From JBQCHF01 sp051953655 (lineage in GTDB: Bacteria > Actinomycetota > Actinomycetes > Motilibacterales > Motilibacteraceae), in contig JBQCIO010000339.1 in assembly GCA_051953655.1 (NCBI GenBank), positions 1-18,170 on the forward strand: 18,170 nt of DNA. The letters are read 5' to 3'. The notes beneath the pieces are model-generated. The model made no database searches. It was given only the letters and a program-made list of their open reading frames with translations, and was not told the origin of the DNA. Positions 6,458-12,615 of the stretch are shown here, piece after piece. Within the stretch, counting starts at the first letter, position 1. Every line of letters starts with the position of its first letter. A program made the position numbers and the translations under genes.

Positions 6458-7762
6458 TCACGCCAGCACGCTGTAGCGCAGCCACAGGTACGGCCAGCAC
6501 AGGGCGACGGTGATCCCGGCGACGACGAGTCCGTAGCGGGTGAACTTCCAGAAGCTGATCGGGTGGCCGTAGCGCGCGGCGATGCCGAGCACGACGACGT
6601 TCGCGCTGGCGCCCACCGCGGTGGCGTTGCCGCCCAGGTCCGCGCCCAGGGCGAGCGACCACCACAGGGACTGCGCGGCCTGCGGGTCGGGCACGGCGTT
6701 GGTGACGTCCTGCACGAGCGGGGCCATCGTGGCGACGTAGGGGATGTTGTCGACGACGGCGGACAGCACCGCCGAGCCGAACAGCAGCACCGTGGAGGCG
6801 AGCAGCACGTTGCTGCCGAAGAGGTCCACGGCCGCCCGACCGAGGCTGTCGATCACGCCGACGTGCACCAGTGCGCCCACCATGACGAACAGCCCCATGA
6901 AGAAGACGAGCGTGCCCCACTCGACGTCCTCGAGGTACTGGGCCGGTTCGGTGCGAGAGACCAGCACGATGACGCCGGCGCCCAGCAGGGCGACGACGCT
7001 CGGGTCGGTGCCGAGCACCCCGTGCAGGACGAAGCCGAGGATGACCAGGCCGAGCACCACCAGGCTGCGGATGAGCAGCCCCCGGTCGCGGACCGCCTCG
7101 CGCTCGTCCAGCGCCATCACCGCCGCCACCCGCTCGGGGTCCACGAGGAAGGCGTCGCGGAACAGCCACCGGCACAGCCCCACGAACACCACGAGCAGGA
7201 CCAGCACGATCGGCCCGAGGTTGACGAGGAAGTCGTTGAAGGTCAGCCCGGCCCGGCTGCCGATGATGATGTTGGGCGGGTCGCCGATGAGCGTGGCGGT
7301 GCCGCCGATGTTGGACGCCATCACCTCGGCCAGCAGGAACGGCACCGGCGGCACGCCGAGCCGGTCGCAGACCAGCAGGGTGACCGGGGCGACGAGCAGC
7401 ACGGTGGTGACGTTGTCGAGGAACGCGGAGGCCACTGCCGTGATCACGACGAGCAGGGCCATGACGGCGAACGGGCGTCCGCGGGCGCGCTTGGCCGCCC
7501 AGATGGCGAGGTAGTCGAACAGCCCGGTCTGCTTGACCACGCTGACGATGATCATCATGCCGAGCAGCAGGAAGATGACGTTCCAGTCGACCCCGGTGTC
7601 GTGGTCGAAGAACGCGGTGTCGGCGGTGACCAGCCCGGCCGCGGCGAGCACGCCGGCGCCGCCGAGAGCAGCCGCGGTGCGCGGGACCTTCTCGCTGGCC
7701 AGCAGCAGGTAGGCGACGACGAAGACGACGACGGTGGTCGTCGTCGCGACGGCACCGGTCAC
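6458..7762 (-). CDS. ArsB/NhaD-family (ion transporter superfamily) permease
   Basis: A 434-residue polytopic membrane protein of the ion transporter superfamily (NhaD antiporters, ArsB arsenite permeases, mammalian P protein). The fold's internal duplication is clear. The first half has FLDNVTTVLLVAPVT (114-128) then NIGGTATLIGDPPNIIIG (151-168). The second half has VVDNIPYVATMAPLV (336-350) then LGADLGGNATAVGASANVVV (372-391). About 11-12 membrane segments can be seen. The substrate is not settled by sequence. No arsenical resistance genes are nearby, and nhaA follows directly, so Na+/H+ antiport is favoured over arsenite export. The GTG start at 7760-7762 overlaps the stop of the CBS-domain gene (GTGA), which indicates tight coupling. 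Confidence 0.88.
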   Translation of the reverse strand: MTGAVATTTTVVVFVVAYLLLASEKVPRTAAALGGAGVLAAAGLVTADTAFFDHDTGVDWNVIFLLLGMMIIVSVVKQTGLFDYLAIWAAKRARGRPFAVMALLVVITAVASAFLDNVTTVLLVAPVTLLVCDRLGVPPVPFLLAEVMASNIGGTATLIGDPPNIIIGSRAGLTFNDFLVNLGPIVLVLLVVFVGLCRWLFRDAFLVDPERVAAVMALDEREAVRDRGLLIRSLVVLGLVILGFVLHGVLGTDPSVVALLGAGVIVLVSRTEPAQYLEDVEWGTLVFFMGLFVMVGALVHVGVIDSLGRAAVDLFGSNVLLASTVLLFGSAVLSAVVDNIPYVATMAPLVQDVTNAVPDPQAAQSLWWSLALGADLGGNATAVGASANVVVLGIAARYGHPISFWKFTRYGLVVAGITVALCWPYLWLRYSVLA

Positions 7763-8250
7763 CGGGGGTCCTGGACGTCGGGCTGGTCGGTCTGGGTGGG
7801 AGGCAGCAGGACGCCGAGCACGGACGACGTCGTCACCACGCCCAGGTAGCGCCCGCCCTGCTCCGGGTCCACCACGGCGACCACGGGGGTGTGCATCCGG
7901 GCCATCAGGGCGGCGACCTCGAGAACGGTCGCGTCGGCGTCGACCTGCTCGAGGTCGCGCAGCTCGGCCTTGGGCAGCAGCTGGCGCAGCGTCTGGCCGG
8001 CCAGCCGGCCGCACATCTCGCGGGCGGCGTCGTCGCCGGTCACCCGGGCCAGGGCCGGGTCGTCCTTCACCCAGCCCGGCAGCGCGAGCCCCAGCACCTG
8101 CGATCCCGGCAGGATCGCCACCGGGTGGTGACCGTCGTCCAGCACCACCAGGCCGGGCAGGGTGCGCGCGGCCAGCAGGCGCGCGGCGTCGAGGACGTCG
8201 TCGTCGAACCGGACGGTGGGAAGGGGCCGGGCGAGGTCTCTCGCGCGCAC
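7759..8250 (-). CDS. CBS-domain pair protein
   Basis: A soluble 163-residue protein made of two CBS-type motifs, roughly 4-60 and 100-148. CBS pairs usually bind adenosyl nucleotides such as ATP, AMP or c-di-AMP and gate transporters or enzymes. The first motif reads LARPLPTVRFDDDVLDAARL with a PVAILPGSQVL strand. The second reads LEQVDADATVLEVAALMARM then GVVTTSSVLGVLL. The 4-nt overlap with the downstream permease suggests it is that transporter's regulatory subunit; this is inference. I chose the GTG at 8248-8250 because AGGAG lies 7 nt upstream. An in-frame ATG at 8290-8292 would add 14 residues, many Pro and Cys, that do not look like folded protein. It is the first gene of the minus-strand run. 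Confidence 0.82.
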   Translation of the reverse strand: MRARDLARPLPTVRFDDDVLDAARLLAARTLPGLVVLDDGHHPVAILPGSQVLGLALPGWVKDDPALARVTGDDAAREMCGRLAGQTLRQLLPKAELRDLEQVDADATVLEVAALMARMHTPVVAVVDPEQGGRYLGVVTTSSVLGVLLPPTQTDQPDVQDPR

Positions 8251-8284
8251 GGGAGGCTCCTGGGGCGGGCAGGCCGACGGGGGG

Positions 8285-8337
8285 ACGCACATCGCGTGCG
8301 TGCCGACCAGGCTTCCCGGCTCTCCTGGGGGGGAGCC
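8285..8337 (-). promoter_or_regulatory. Structured leader ahead of the CBS/transporter operon
   Basis: Reading the minus strand toward the CBS gene, an imperfect hairpin (8318-8337, arms GGCTC and GAGCC extended by C-G pairs around an A-C mismatch) comes first. A perfect 6-bp hairpin follows: ACGCAC (8285-8290) and GTGCGT (8296-8301), loop 5 nt. The segment between them reads GCCGGGAAGCCTGGTCGGC and can itself pair at its ends. The leader ends about 35 nt before the start codon. It could be a cis-regulatory RNA, but I cannot match it to a named class. Confidence 0.35.
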
Positions 8338-8460
8338 TAGCGTCCGGTGGGCGGATCGTGAGGCTGGTCCCCGCGGGGGAGGGTGCAGGGGGCATCAAGA
8401 TCCAGCTGATTCGGCGGGTGGGGCGTCAGAGCCGGCGCCTGCGGTCGGTCGTTGGGGTGA

Positions 8461-8476
8461 AAGGCGCTGATGACGG
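8461..8476 (+). repeat. Short dispersed element, copy 2
   Basis: AAGGCGCTGATGACGG matches 15 of 16 bases of 3395-3410. Flanking matches include TCGGT upstream and GGAG downstream at nearly the same spacing. Both copies are intergenic and about 5 kb apart. Confidence 0.35.
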
Positions 8477-8531
8477 CGGGAGCCGGGCGCGGGGCGGGCC
8501 AAGGCGGCCGACCGGCGGTCCGCGGGCGCAG

Positions 8532-8674
8532 AGTGTGACAGCAGTGCTGTCCGCTGACCAGAATGTCCGCATTGCCGTCACACTGTGGGTCGACCCATCC
8601 TGGAGTGGAATGGTGCTGCACGACACGCCGGAGAGCCGCGTAACAGCCTTCCACTCGAGTCCACACCAGCACCA
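8532..8674. repeat. Cluster of palindromes and inverted repeats
   Basis: Within about 140 bp lie several exact inverted repeats. GACAGCA-G-TGCTGTC (8537-8551) is a 15-bp odd palindrome. AGTGTGAC (8532-8539) pairs with GTCACACT (8577-8584). TGGGTCGACCCA (8586-8597) is a 12-bp perfect palindrome. GAGTGGAA (8603-8610) pairs with TTCCACTC (8649-8656), and TGGTGCTG (8611-8618) with CAGCACCA (8667-8674). ACTCGAGT (8653-8660) is an 8-bp palindrome. The two 8-bp pairs have similar loops (37 and 38 nt). These could be operators, a small structured RNA, or remains of a small mobile element. Confidence 0.5.
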
Positions 8675-8741
8675 GCGCCTCTCGCCCCGCGGCGCGCCGT
8701 CACCCGCCGACGGAGCGCACGCCGGACGGCCGGTGTGGGGA

Positions 8742-8773
8742 AGGCAAGGGAAGGTAAGGAGCAGGCAAGGGAA
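8742..8773 (+). repeat. Purine-rich direct repeat upstream of satP
   Basis: AGGCAAGGGAA occurs at 8742-8752 and again at 8763-8773, 21 bp apart start to start, about two helical turns. An AAGGTAAGG segment between them continues the pattern. It lies about 145-175 bp upstream of the satP start and could be a regulator binding site. Confidence 0.4.
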
Positions 8774-8915
8774 AACCCAGCGCCACGACCGCTCATCGGC
8801 AGCCTCCGTCCACTCGCCGCGCAAGGTGCTCCGCCCGCCGCACGGGCGCCGACGCTGTCTGACGAGTGATGCGCGCCACACCTAACGTCCGCAAGTGACC
8901 CCGAGGGAGCGCACC

Positions 8916-9578
8916 GTGGCGCCCCCGAGCACGTCGGGGCTCGTGCAGAGAGGATCGGCTGTGGCTGCCGTCGACACCCCACGCCAGACAACTCCCGCCC
9001 CCGCGGCAACCCCGGCCGCCGGCTTCGCCGACCCCGGACCGCTGGGGCTCGCCGCGTTCGCCCTCACCACGTTCTTCCTGAGCTCGGTGAACGCCGGGCT
9101 GATCCCGAAGACCGTCGAGGGCGCCGTCCTCGGCCTCGCCCTCTTCTACGGCGGCATCGCCCAGCTGCTCGCCGGCATGTGGGAGTTCGCCAAGTCCAAC
9201 ACGTTCGGAGCCCTCGCCTTCACCTCGTACGGGGCCTTCTGGCTGTCCTTCTGGTACCTGGTCGCGCACACGGACCTGTCCGGGGCGGGTGCCGACGCCA
9301 GCAAGGGCGTCGGGACCTTCCTGCTCGCCTGGACGATCTTCACCGCCTACATGACGATCGCCTCGAGCAAGGTGAGCGGGGTCGTCTTCGCGGTGTTCGT
9401 GGCGCTGCTGGTCACCTTCGCGCTGCTCACCTGGGGCGAGTACAGCGGGACCGCCGGCATCACCAAGACCGGCGGCTGGATCGGCCTGCTCACCGCGGTG
9501 CTCGCCTGGTACGGCTCCTTCGCGGGGGTGGCCAACTCGACGTTCAAGCGCACGGCGTTCCCGACCTTCCCGCGGTAG
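8916..9578 (+). CDS. satP: Acetate uptake transporter, SatP/GPR1-FUN34-YaaH family
   Basis: An inner-membrane acetate (succinate-acetate) transporter of 220 residues with six predicted helices. The family motif, usually NPAPLGL, appears as ADPGPLGL at 38-45. Other conserved stretches are FYGGIAQLLAGMWEF (77-91) and NTFGALAFTSYGAFWLSFW (95-113). The extramembrane N-terminus is Pro/Ala-rich. I chose the GTG at 8916 because GGGAG lies 6 nt upstream in a context matching the acs start. The GTG at 8961 also has a ribosome site (AGAGGA) and would give a 205-residue protein; either may be right. The frame opens at 8895 but that GTG has no good site. With acs directly downstream, its job is probably acetate import for activation. 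A double hairpin separates the two, so acs probably has its own promoter. Confidence 0.88.
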   Translation: MAPPSTSGLVQRGSAVAAVDTPRQTTPAPAATPAAGFADPGPLGLAAFALTTFFLSSVNAGLIPKTVEGAVLGLALFYGGIAQLLAGMWEFAKSNTFGALAFTSYGAFWLSFWYLVAHTDLSGAGADASKGVGTFLLAWTIFTAYMTIASSKVSGVVFAVFVALLVTFALLTWGEYSGTAGITKTGGWIGLLTAVLAWYGSFAGVANSTFKRTAFPTFPR

Positions 9579-9600
9579 TCCGAGGGTCGCGCCCGCACGG

Positions 9601-9656
9601 GGCGGCTGCTGGGGGCAGCCGCCGCTGGCCGCCCGGCTGCGCCGGTCGGCCAGCGG
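9601..9656 (+). terminator. Tandem hairpins after satP
   Basis: Two strong hairpins abut. The first has GGCGGCTGC (9601-9609) paired with GCAGCCGCC (9615-9623), loop 5 nt. The second has CCGCTGGCCG (9622-9631) paired with CGGCCAGCGG (9647-9656), with an inner CCGG/CCGG pair. They share two bases at the junction, so they may be mutually exclusive at the base. They start 23 nt after the satP stop. There is no U tract. Confidence 0.6.
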
Positions 9657-9825
9657 TGCAAGAGTCACCTCCACGAGCAGGGACAGCCCGCACCCCGAGA
9701 GCGCAGCGCACGAGTCACCGAGAAGCACCCGACCGACGTCACGTCCCACCGCCTGCCGACCGGCGAGCCCGCCCCCCGAGGGGCGCCGCGGCCCGTCGAG
9801 CGCACGAACCGCGAAGGAGCGCACC

Positions 9826-11790
9826 GTGAGCACCGAGGCCCTGTCGAACCTCCTGCAGGAGGACCGCCGATTCGAGCCGCCCGCCGAGCTGGCCGCGAAC
9901 GCCAACGTGACGGCGGAGTGGTACCAGCGCGCGGCCGAGGACCGGCTCGGCTTCTGGGCCGAGCAGGCGCGCCGGCTCACCTGGGCGCAGGAGTGGGACC
10001 AGGTCCTGGACTGGTCCGACCCGCCGTTCGCCAAGTGGTTCGTGGGCGGCAAGCTCAACGTGGCCTACAACTGCCTGGACCGGCACGTGGAGGCCGGCCT
10101 GGGCGACCGGGTTGCCTACCACTGGGAGGGCGAGCCCGGGGACTCGCGCACCATCACCTACGCCGAGCTGACCGCCGAGGTCTGCAAGGCGGCCAACGCC
10201 CTGCTCGAGCTCGGCGTCCGCTCCGGCGACCGCGTCGCCATCTACATGCCGATGATCCCCGAGACGGTCATCGCGATGCTGGCCTGCGCGCGCATCGGCG
10301 CCCCGCACACCGTGGTGTTCGGCGGGTTCTCCTCCACCGCCCTCAAGGACCGCATCCAGGACTGCGACGCTCGCCTCGTCATCACCTCCGACGGCGGCTA
10401 CCGCCGAGGTGCGCCCAGCGCCCTCAAGCCGGCCGTCGACGAGGCGCTCAAGGAGTGCCCGGACGTGCGCAGCGTGCTGGTGGTGCGCCGCACCGGCCAG
10501 GAGGTCGAGTGGAACGAGGGCCGCGACGTCTGGTGGCACGACCTGGTGGACCGGCAGAGCCCCGAGCACACCGCCGAGGCGTTCGACGCCGAGCACCCGC
10601 TCTACGTCATGTACACCTCGGGCACCACCGGAAAGCCCAAGGGGATTCTGCACACCTCCGGCGGCTACCTCACCGGCTGCGCCTTCACCCAGTGGGCGGT
10701 GTTCGACCTCAAGCCCGAGCGCGACGTGTACTGGACCGCGGCCGACATCGGCTGGGTCACCGGCCACTCCTACATCGTCTACGGACCGCTGGCCAACGCC
10801 ACCACCTCGGTGATGTACGAGGGCACGCCGGACACCCCGCACAAGGGTCGCTGGTGGGAGATCATCGACAAGTACAAGGTGACCATCCTCTACACCGCCC
10901 CCACCACGATCCGCACGTTCATGAAGTGGGGCGCGGAGATCCCGGCCGGCTACGACCTCTCCTCGCTGCGGGTCCTCGGCTCGGTCGGCGAGCCGATCAA
11001 CCCCGAGGCCTACGTCTGGTACCGCCACCACATCGGCCAGGACCGATGCCCCGTCGTGGACACCTGGTGGCAGACCGAGACCGGCATGATGATGATCAGC
11101 CCGCTGCCGGGCGTCACCGCCGGCAAGCCCGGCGCCGCCATGACGCCGCTGCCGGGCATCAGCGCCGAGGTCGTCGACGACGCCGGCGAACCGGTGCCCG
11201 ACGGCGCCGGCGGCTATCTCGTGCTCACCGAGCCGTGGCCGTCGATGCTGCGCACCATCTGGGGCGACCCGGAGCGGTTCAAGGAGACGTACTGGTCCCG
11301 CTTCCCGGGCCGCTACTTCGCCGGCGACGGTGCCAAGAAGGACACCGACGGCGACCTGTGGCTGCTCGGCCGCGTCGACGACGTCATGAACGTGTCCGGC
11401 CACCGCATGTCGACCACCGAGATCGAGTCGGCTCTGGTCTCGCACCCGAAGGTGGCCGAGGCGGCGGTCGTCGGCGCCTCGGACCCGACCACCGGCCAGG
11501 GCATCGTCGCGTTCGTCATCCTGCGGGCGGAGGCCGGCGACGGCGGCCCGGACGTGGTCAAGGAGCTGCGCGACCACGTGGCCAAGGAGATCGGCCCGAT
11601 CGCCAAGCCGCGCCAGATCATGGTGGTGGCCGAGCTGCCCAAGACCCGGTCGGGCAAGATCATGCGACGCCTGCTCCGCGACGTCGCGGAGAAGCGAGAC
11701 CTCGGCGACGTCACCACGCTGGCCGACCCGACGGTCATGAACCTGATCGGCGAGGGTCTCGCGTCCGGCGTGGGTGCGGACGAGACCTGA
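9826..11790 (+). CDS. acs: Acetyl-CoA synthetase (AMP-forming)
   Basis: Converts acetate, ATP and CoA to acetyl-CoA, AMP and PPi in the cytosol. It is 654 residues, the normal length for Acs. The N-terminal ACAS region precedes the P-loop-like YTSGTTGKPKG (263-273). The acyl-pocket and adenylate segment VVDTWWQTETG is at 410-420, with the Trp that restricts the pocket to acetate. The hinge region GRVDDVMNVSGHRMSTTEIE is at 515-534. The C-terminal PKTRSGKIMRR (605-615) contains Lys611, the lysine acetylated to switch Acs off in other bacteria. The GTG start has GAAGGAG upstream. By position it matches acs (Rv3667) in the M. tuberculosis block. It follows satP, and an 18-pair hairpin follows it. 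The call is very secure. Confidence 0.97.
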   Translation: MSTEALSNLLQEDRRFEPPAELAANANVTAEWYQRAAEDRLGFWAEQARRLTWAQEWDQVLDWSDPPFAKWFVGGKLNVAYNCLDRHVEAGLGDRVAYHWEGEPGDSRTITYAELTAEVCKAANALLELGVRSGDRVAIYMPMIPETVIAMLACARIGAPHTVVFGGFSSTALKDRIQDCDARLVITSDGGYRRGAPSALKPAVDEALKECPDVRSVLVVRRTGQEVEWNEGRDVWWHDLVDRQSPEHTAEAFDAEHPLYVMYTSGTTGKPKGILHTSGGYLTGCAFTQWAVFDLKPERDVYWTAADIGWVTGHSYIVYGPLANATTSVMYEGTPDTPHKGRWWEIIDKYKVTILYTAPTTIRTFMKWGAEIPAGYDLSSLRVLGSVGEPINPEAYVWYRHHIGQDRCPVVDTWWQTETGMMMISPLPGVTAGKPGAAMTPLPGISAEVVDDAGEPVPDGAGGYLVLTEPWPSMLRTIWGDPERFKETYWSRFPGRYFAGDGAKKDTDGDLWLLGRVDDVMNVSGHRMSTTEIESALVSHPKVAEAAVVGASDPTTGQGIVAFVILRAEAGDGGPDVVKELRDHVAKEIGPIAKPRQIMVVAELPKTRSGKIMRRLLRDVAEKRDLGDVTTLADPTVMNLIGEGLASGVGADET

Positions 11791-11800
11791 GCCGCATCGC

Positions 11801-11833
11801 CTACTGTGCGTAGGAAAGCACTACGTGCTGTAG
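11801..11833 (+). promoter_or_regulatory. Tandem CTAC-N5-GTAG motifs after acs
   Basis: CTAC-N5-GTAG occurs at 11801-11813 and again at 11821-11833, exactly 20 bp apart, each followed by GA. A further inverted repeat AGCAC-TAC-GTGCT (11817-11829) overlaps the second copy. The array lies between the acs stop and the strong hairpin. It could be a protein-binding array or part of the acs 3' untranslated region. Confidence 0.35.
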
Positions 11834-11857
11834 GACGAGGTGTGGACGCGGCGTGAC

Positions 11858-11897
11858 GGAGGCCCCGTTCCTGGGTGAACCCGGGAGCGGGGCCTCC
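11858..11897 (+). terminator. Strong hairpin terminator after acs
   Basis: GGAGGCCCCG (11858-11867) pairs perfectly with CGGGGCCTCC (11888-11897). The stem continues inward with eight more pairs (two wobbles) to a TGAA tetraloop, giving about 18 pairs. A short GTCTT follows. It lies 68 nt after the acs stop and 70 nt before the next gene, so it probably ends the acs transcript. Confidence 0.8.
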
Positions 11898-11967
11898 GTC
11901 TTCGATGGATGCTGACGCAGACGGACGACGTCGAGCGCGTCACCAGCCGCGGGGGAGGGGACCAGCC

Positions 11968-12591
11968 ATGGTCACGCACGTGCCGACGGGGGCCACGGGT
12001 GAGGGCGCTGGGATGCCGCGCGACCCCGTGCTCGGGACGCTGGAGGACGTCGGCCGGCACTGGGGCTGGCTGCTCGGATACGGCGTCGTCTCGGTGGTCC
12101 TCGGCATCATGGTCCTGGCCTGGCCGGAGGCCACGCTCGTCGTGCTGGCCGTCCTGTTCGCCGTGGAGCTGTTCGTCTCCGGGATCTTCCACCTCGTCGG
12201 CGCCTTCACCGACCGCGGCGTCGCCGAGGGCGGTGGCGGCCACCGGGCGCTGTGGGGCCTGCTGGGCATCCTGTCGGTGCTGGTGGGGCTGATGCTGCTG
12301 CGCCACCCCCTGCAGTCGCTCGCCGTCGTCGCGTTCCTGATCGGGATCTGGTGGGTGGTCGCCGGCGTCACCGACCTGGTGACCGCCGTCGGCGGAGGGG
12401 CCAGGCCCGGGCGCGGGTGGCGGGTCTTCATGGGCGTCGTCAGCACCATCGCCGGCATCTACGTGGTGCTCCGGCCCGGGATCTCGCTGAGCATCCTCAC
12501 CGTGCTGGCAGGGTTCTGGCTGATCCTCTACGGCCTGCTCGCTGCGGTCGCGGCCTTCCAGCTCCGCTCGGCCGTGCGCGCGCTCGAGTGA
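11968..12591 (+). CDS. HdeD/DUF308-family membrane protein
   Basis: A 207-residue integral membrane protein with six helices, at about 33-51, 55-80, 94-111, 115-140, 150-168 and 172-197. They are arranged as three two-helix units typical of DUF308. The family is named for E. coli HdeD, linked to acid resistance at high density; the molecular function is unknown. The ATG at 11968 has GGGAGGGG 7-8 nt upstream. A longer open frame to 11875 runs through the acs terminator and is not used. It stands alone between that terminator and the convergent symporter gene. Only 24 bp separate the two stop codons, with a weak GCGCT/AGCGC inverted repeat (12592-12614). A role in tolerance to acetate or low pH would fit the neighbours but is inference. 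Confidence 0.85.
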   Translation: MVTHVPTGATGEGAGMPRDPVLGTLEDVGRHWGWLLGYGVVSVVLGIMVLAWPEATLVVLAVLFAVELFVSGIFHLVGAFTDRGVAEGGGGHRALWGLLGILSVLVGLMLLRHPLQSLAVVAFLIGIWWVVAGVTDLVTAVGGGARPGRGWRVFMGVVSTIAGIYVVLRPGISLSILTVLAGFWLILYGLLAAVAAFQLRSAVRALE

Positions 12592-12615
12592 GCGCTGCGG
12601 ACCGGCGGGAGCGCC

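Larger units (their letters stand above)
8251..8915. other. 665-bp non-coding region between divergent transcription units
   Basis: No open frame here looks like a gene on either strand; translations are low-complexity and Arg/Pro-rich. The CBS-transporter-nhaA run leaves leftward and satP leaves rightward, so both promoters must lie here. It holds a two-hairpin leader ahead of the CBS gene (8285-8337), a short palindrome CCCCGCGGGG (8369-8378), and one copy of a short element shared with 3395-3410 (at 8461). It also has a cluster of palindromes with lower GC (8530-8680) and a purine-rich direct repeat (8741-8773). A weak sigma70-like pair, CTGACG (8859-8864) and TAACGT (8883-8888) spaced by 18 bp, could serve satP; I give it little weight. 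Confidence 0.6.

Noticed and set aside
6458..7762. Arsenite efflux gene (arsB)
   Set aside because: The superfamily fits, but no arsR, arsC or arsA lies nearby and the neighbours are a CBS protein and nhaA, so an Na+/H+ antiporter is more likely.
5006..7849. Very long plus-strand open frame (947 codons) opposite nhaA and the permease
   Set aside because: It is antisense to two clear membrane-transporter genes and encodes a Gln/His/Arg/Asp-rich sequence typical of GC-rich shadow frames.
8285..8337. Cobalamin riboswitch, because GGGAAGCCTGGT on the minus strand resembles part of that aptamer
   Set aside because: The following conserved elements (paired CCGG segment and B12-box region) are absent, and the downstream genes are not B12-related.
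8455..8480. Fluoride riboswitch suggested by GCTGATGACGG
   Set aside because: The rest of the aptamer is missing and a near copy at 3395 is not ahead of any gene.
8532..8584. CRP-type site, because TGTGA and TCACA both occur
   Set aside because: The half-sites are far apart rather than spaced by about 6 bp, so this is not a standard CRP operator.
8337..8672. Minus-strand open frame of 111 codons in the intergenic region
   Set aside because: No ribosome site, Pro/Arg/His-rich low-complexity product, and it runs through palindromes; it looks like chance in GC-rich DNA.
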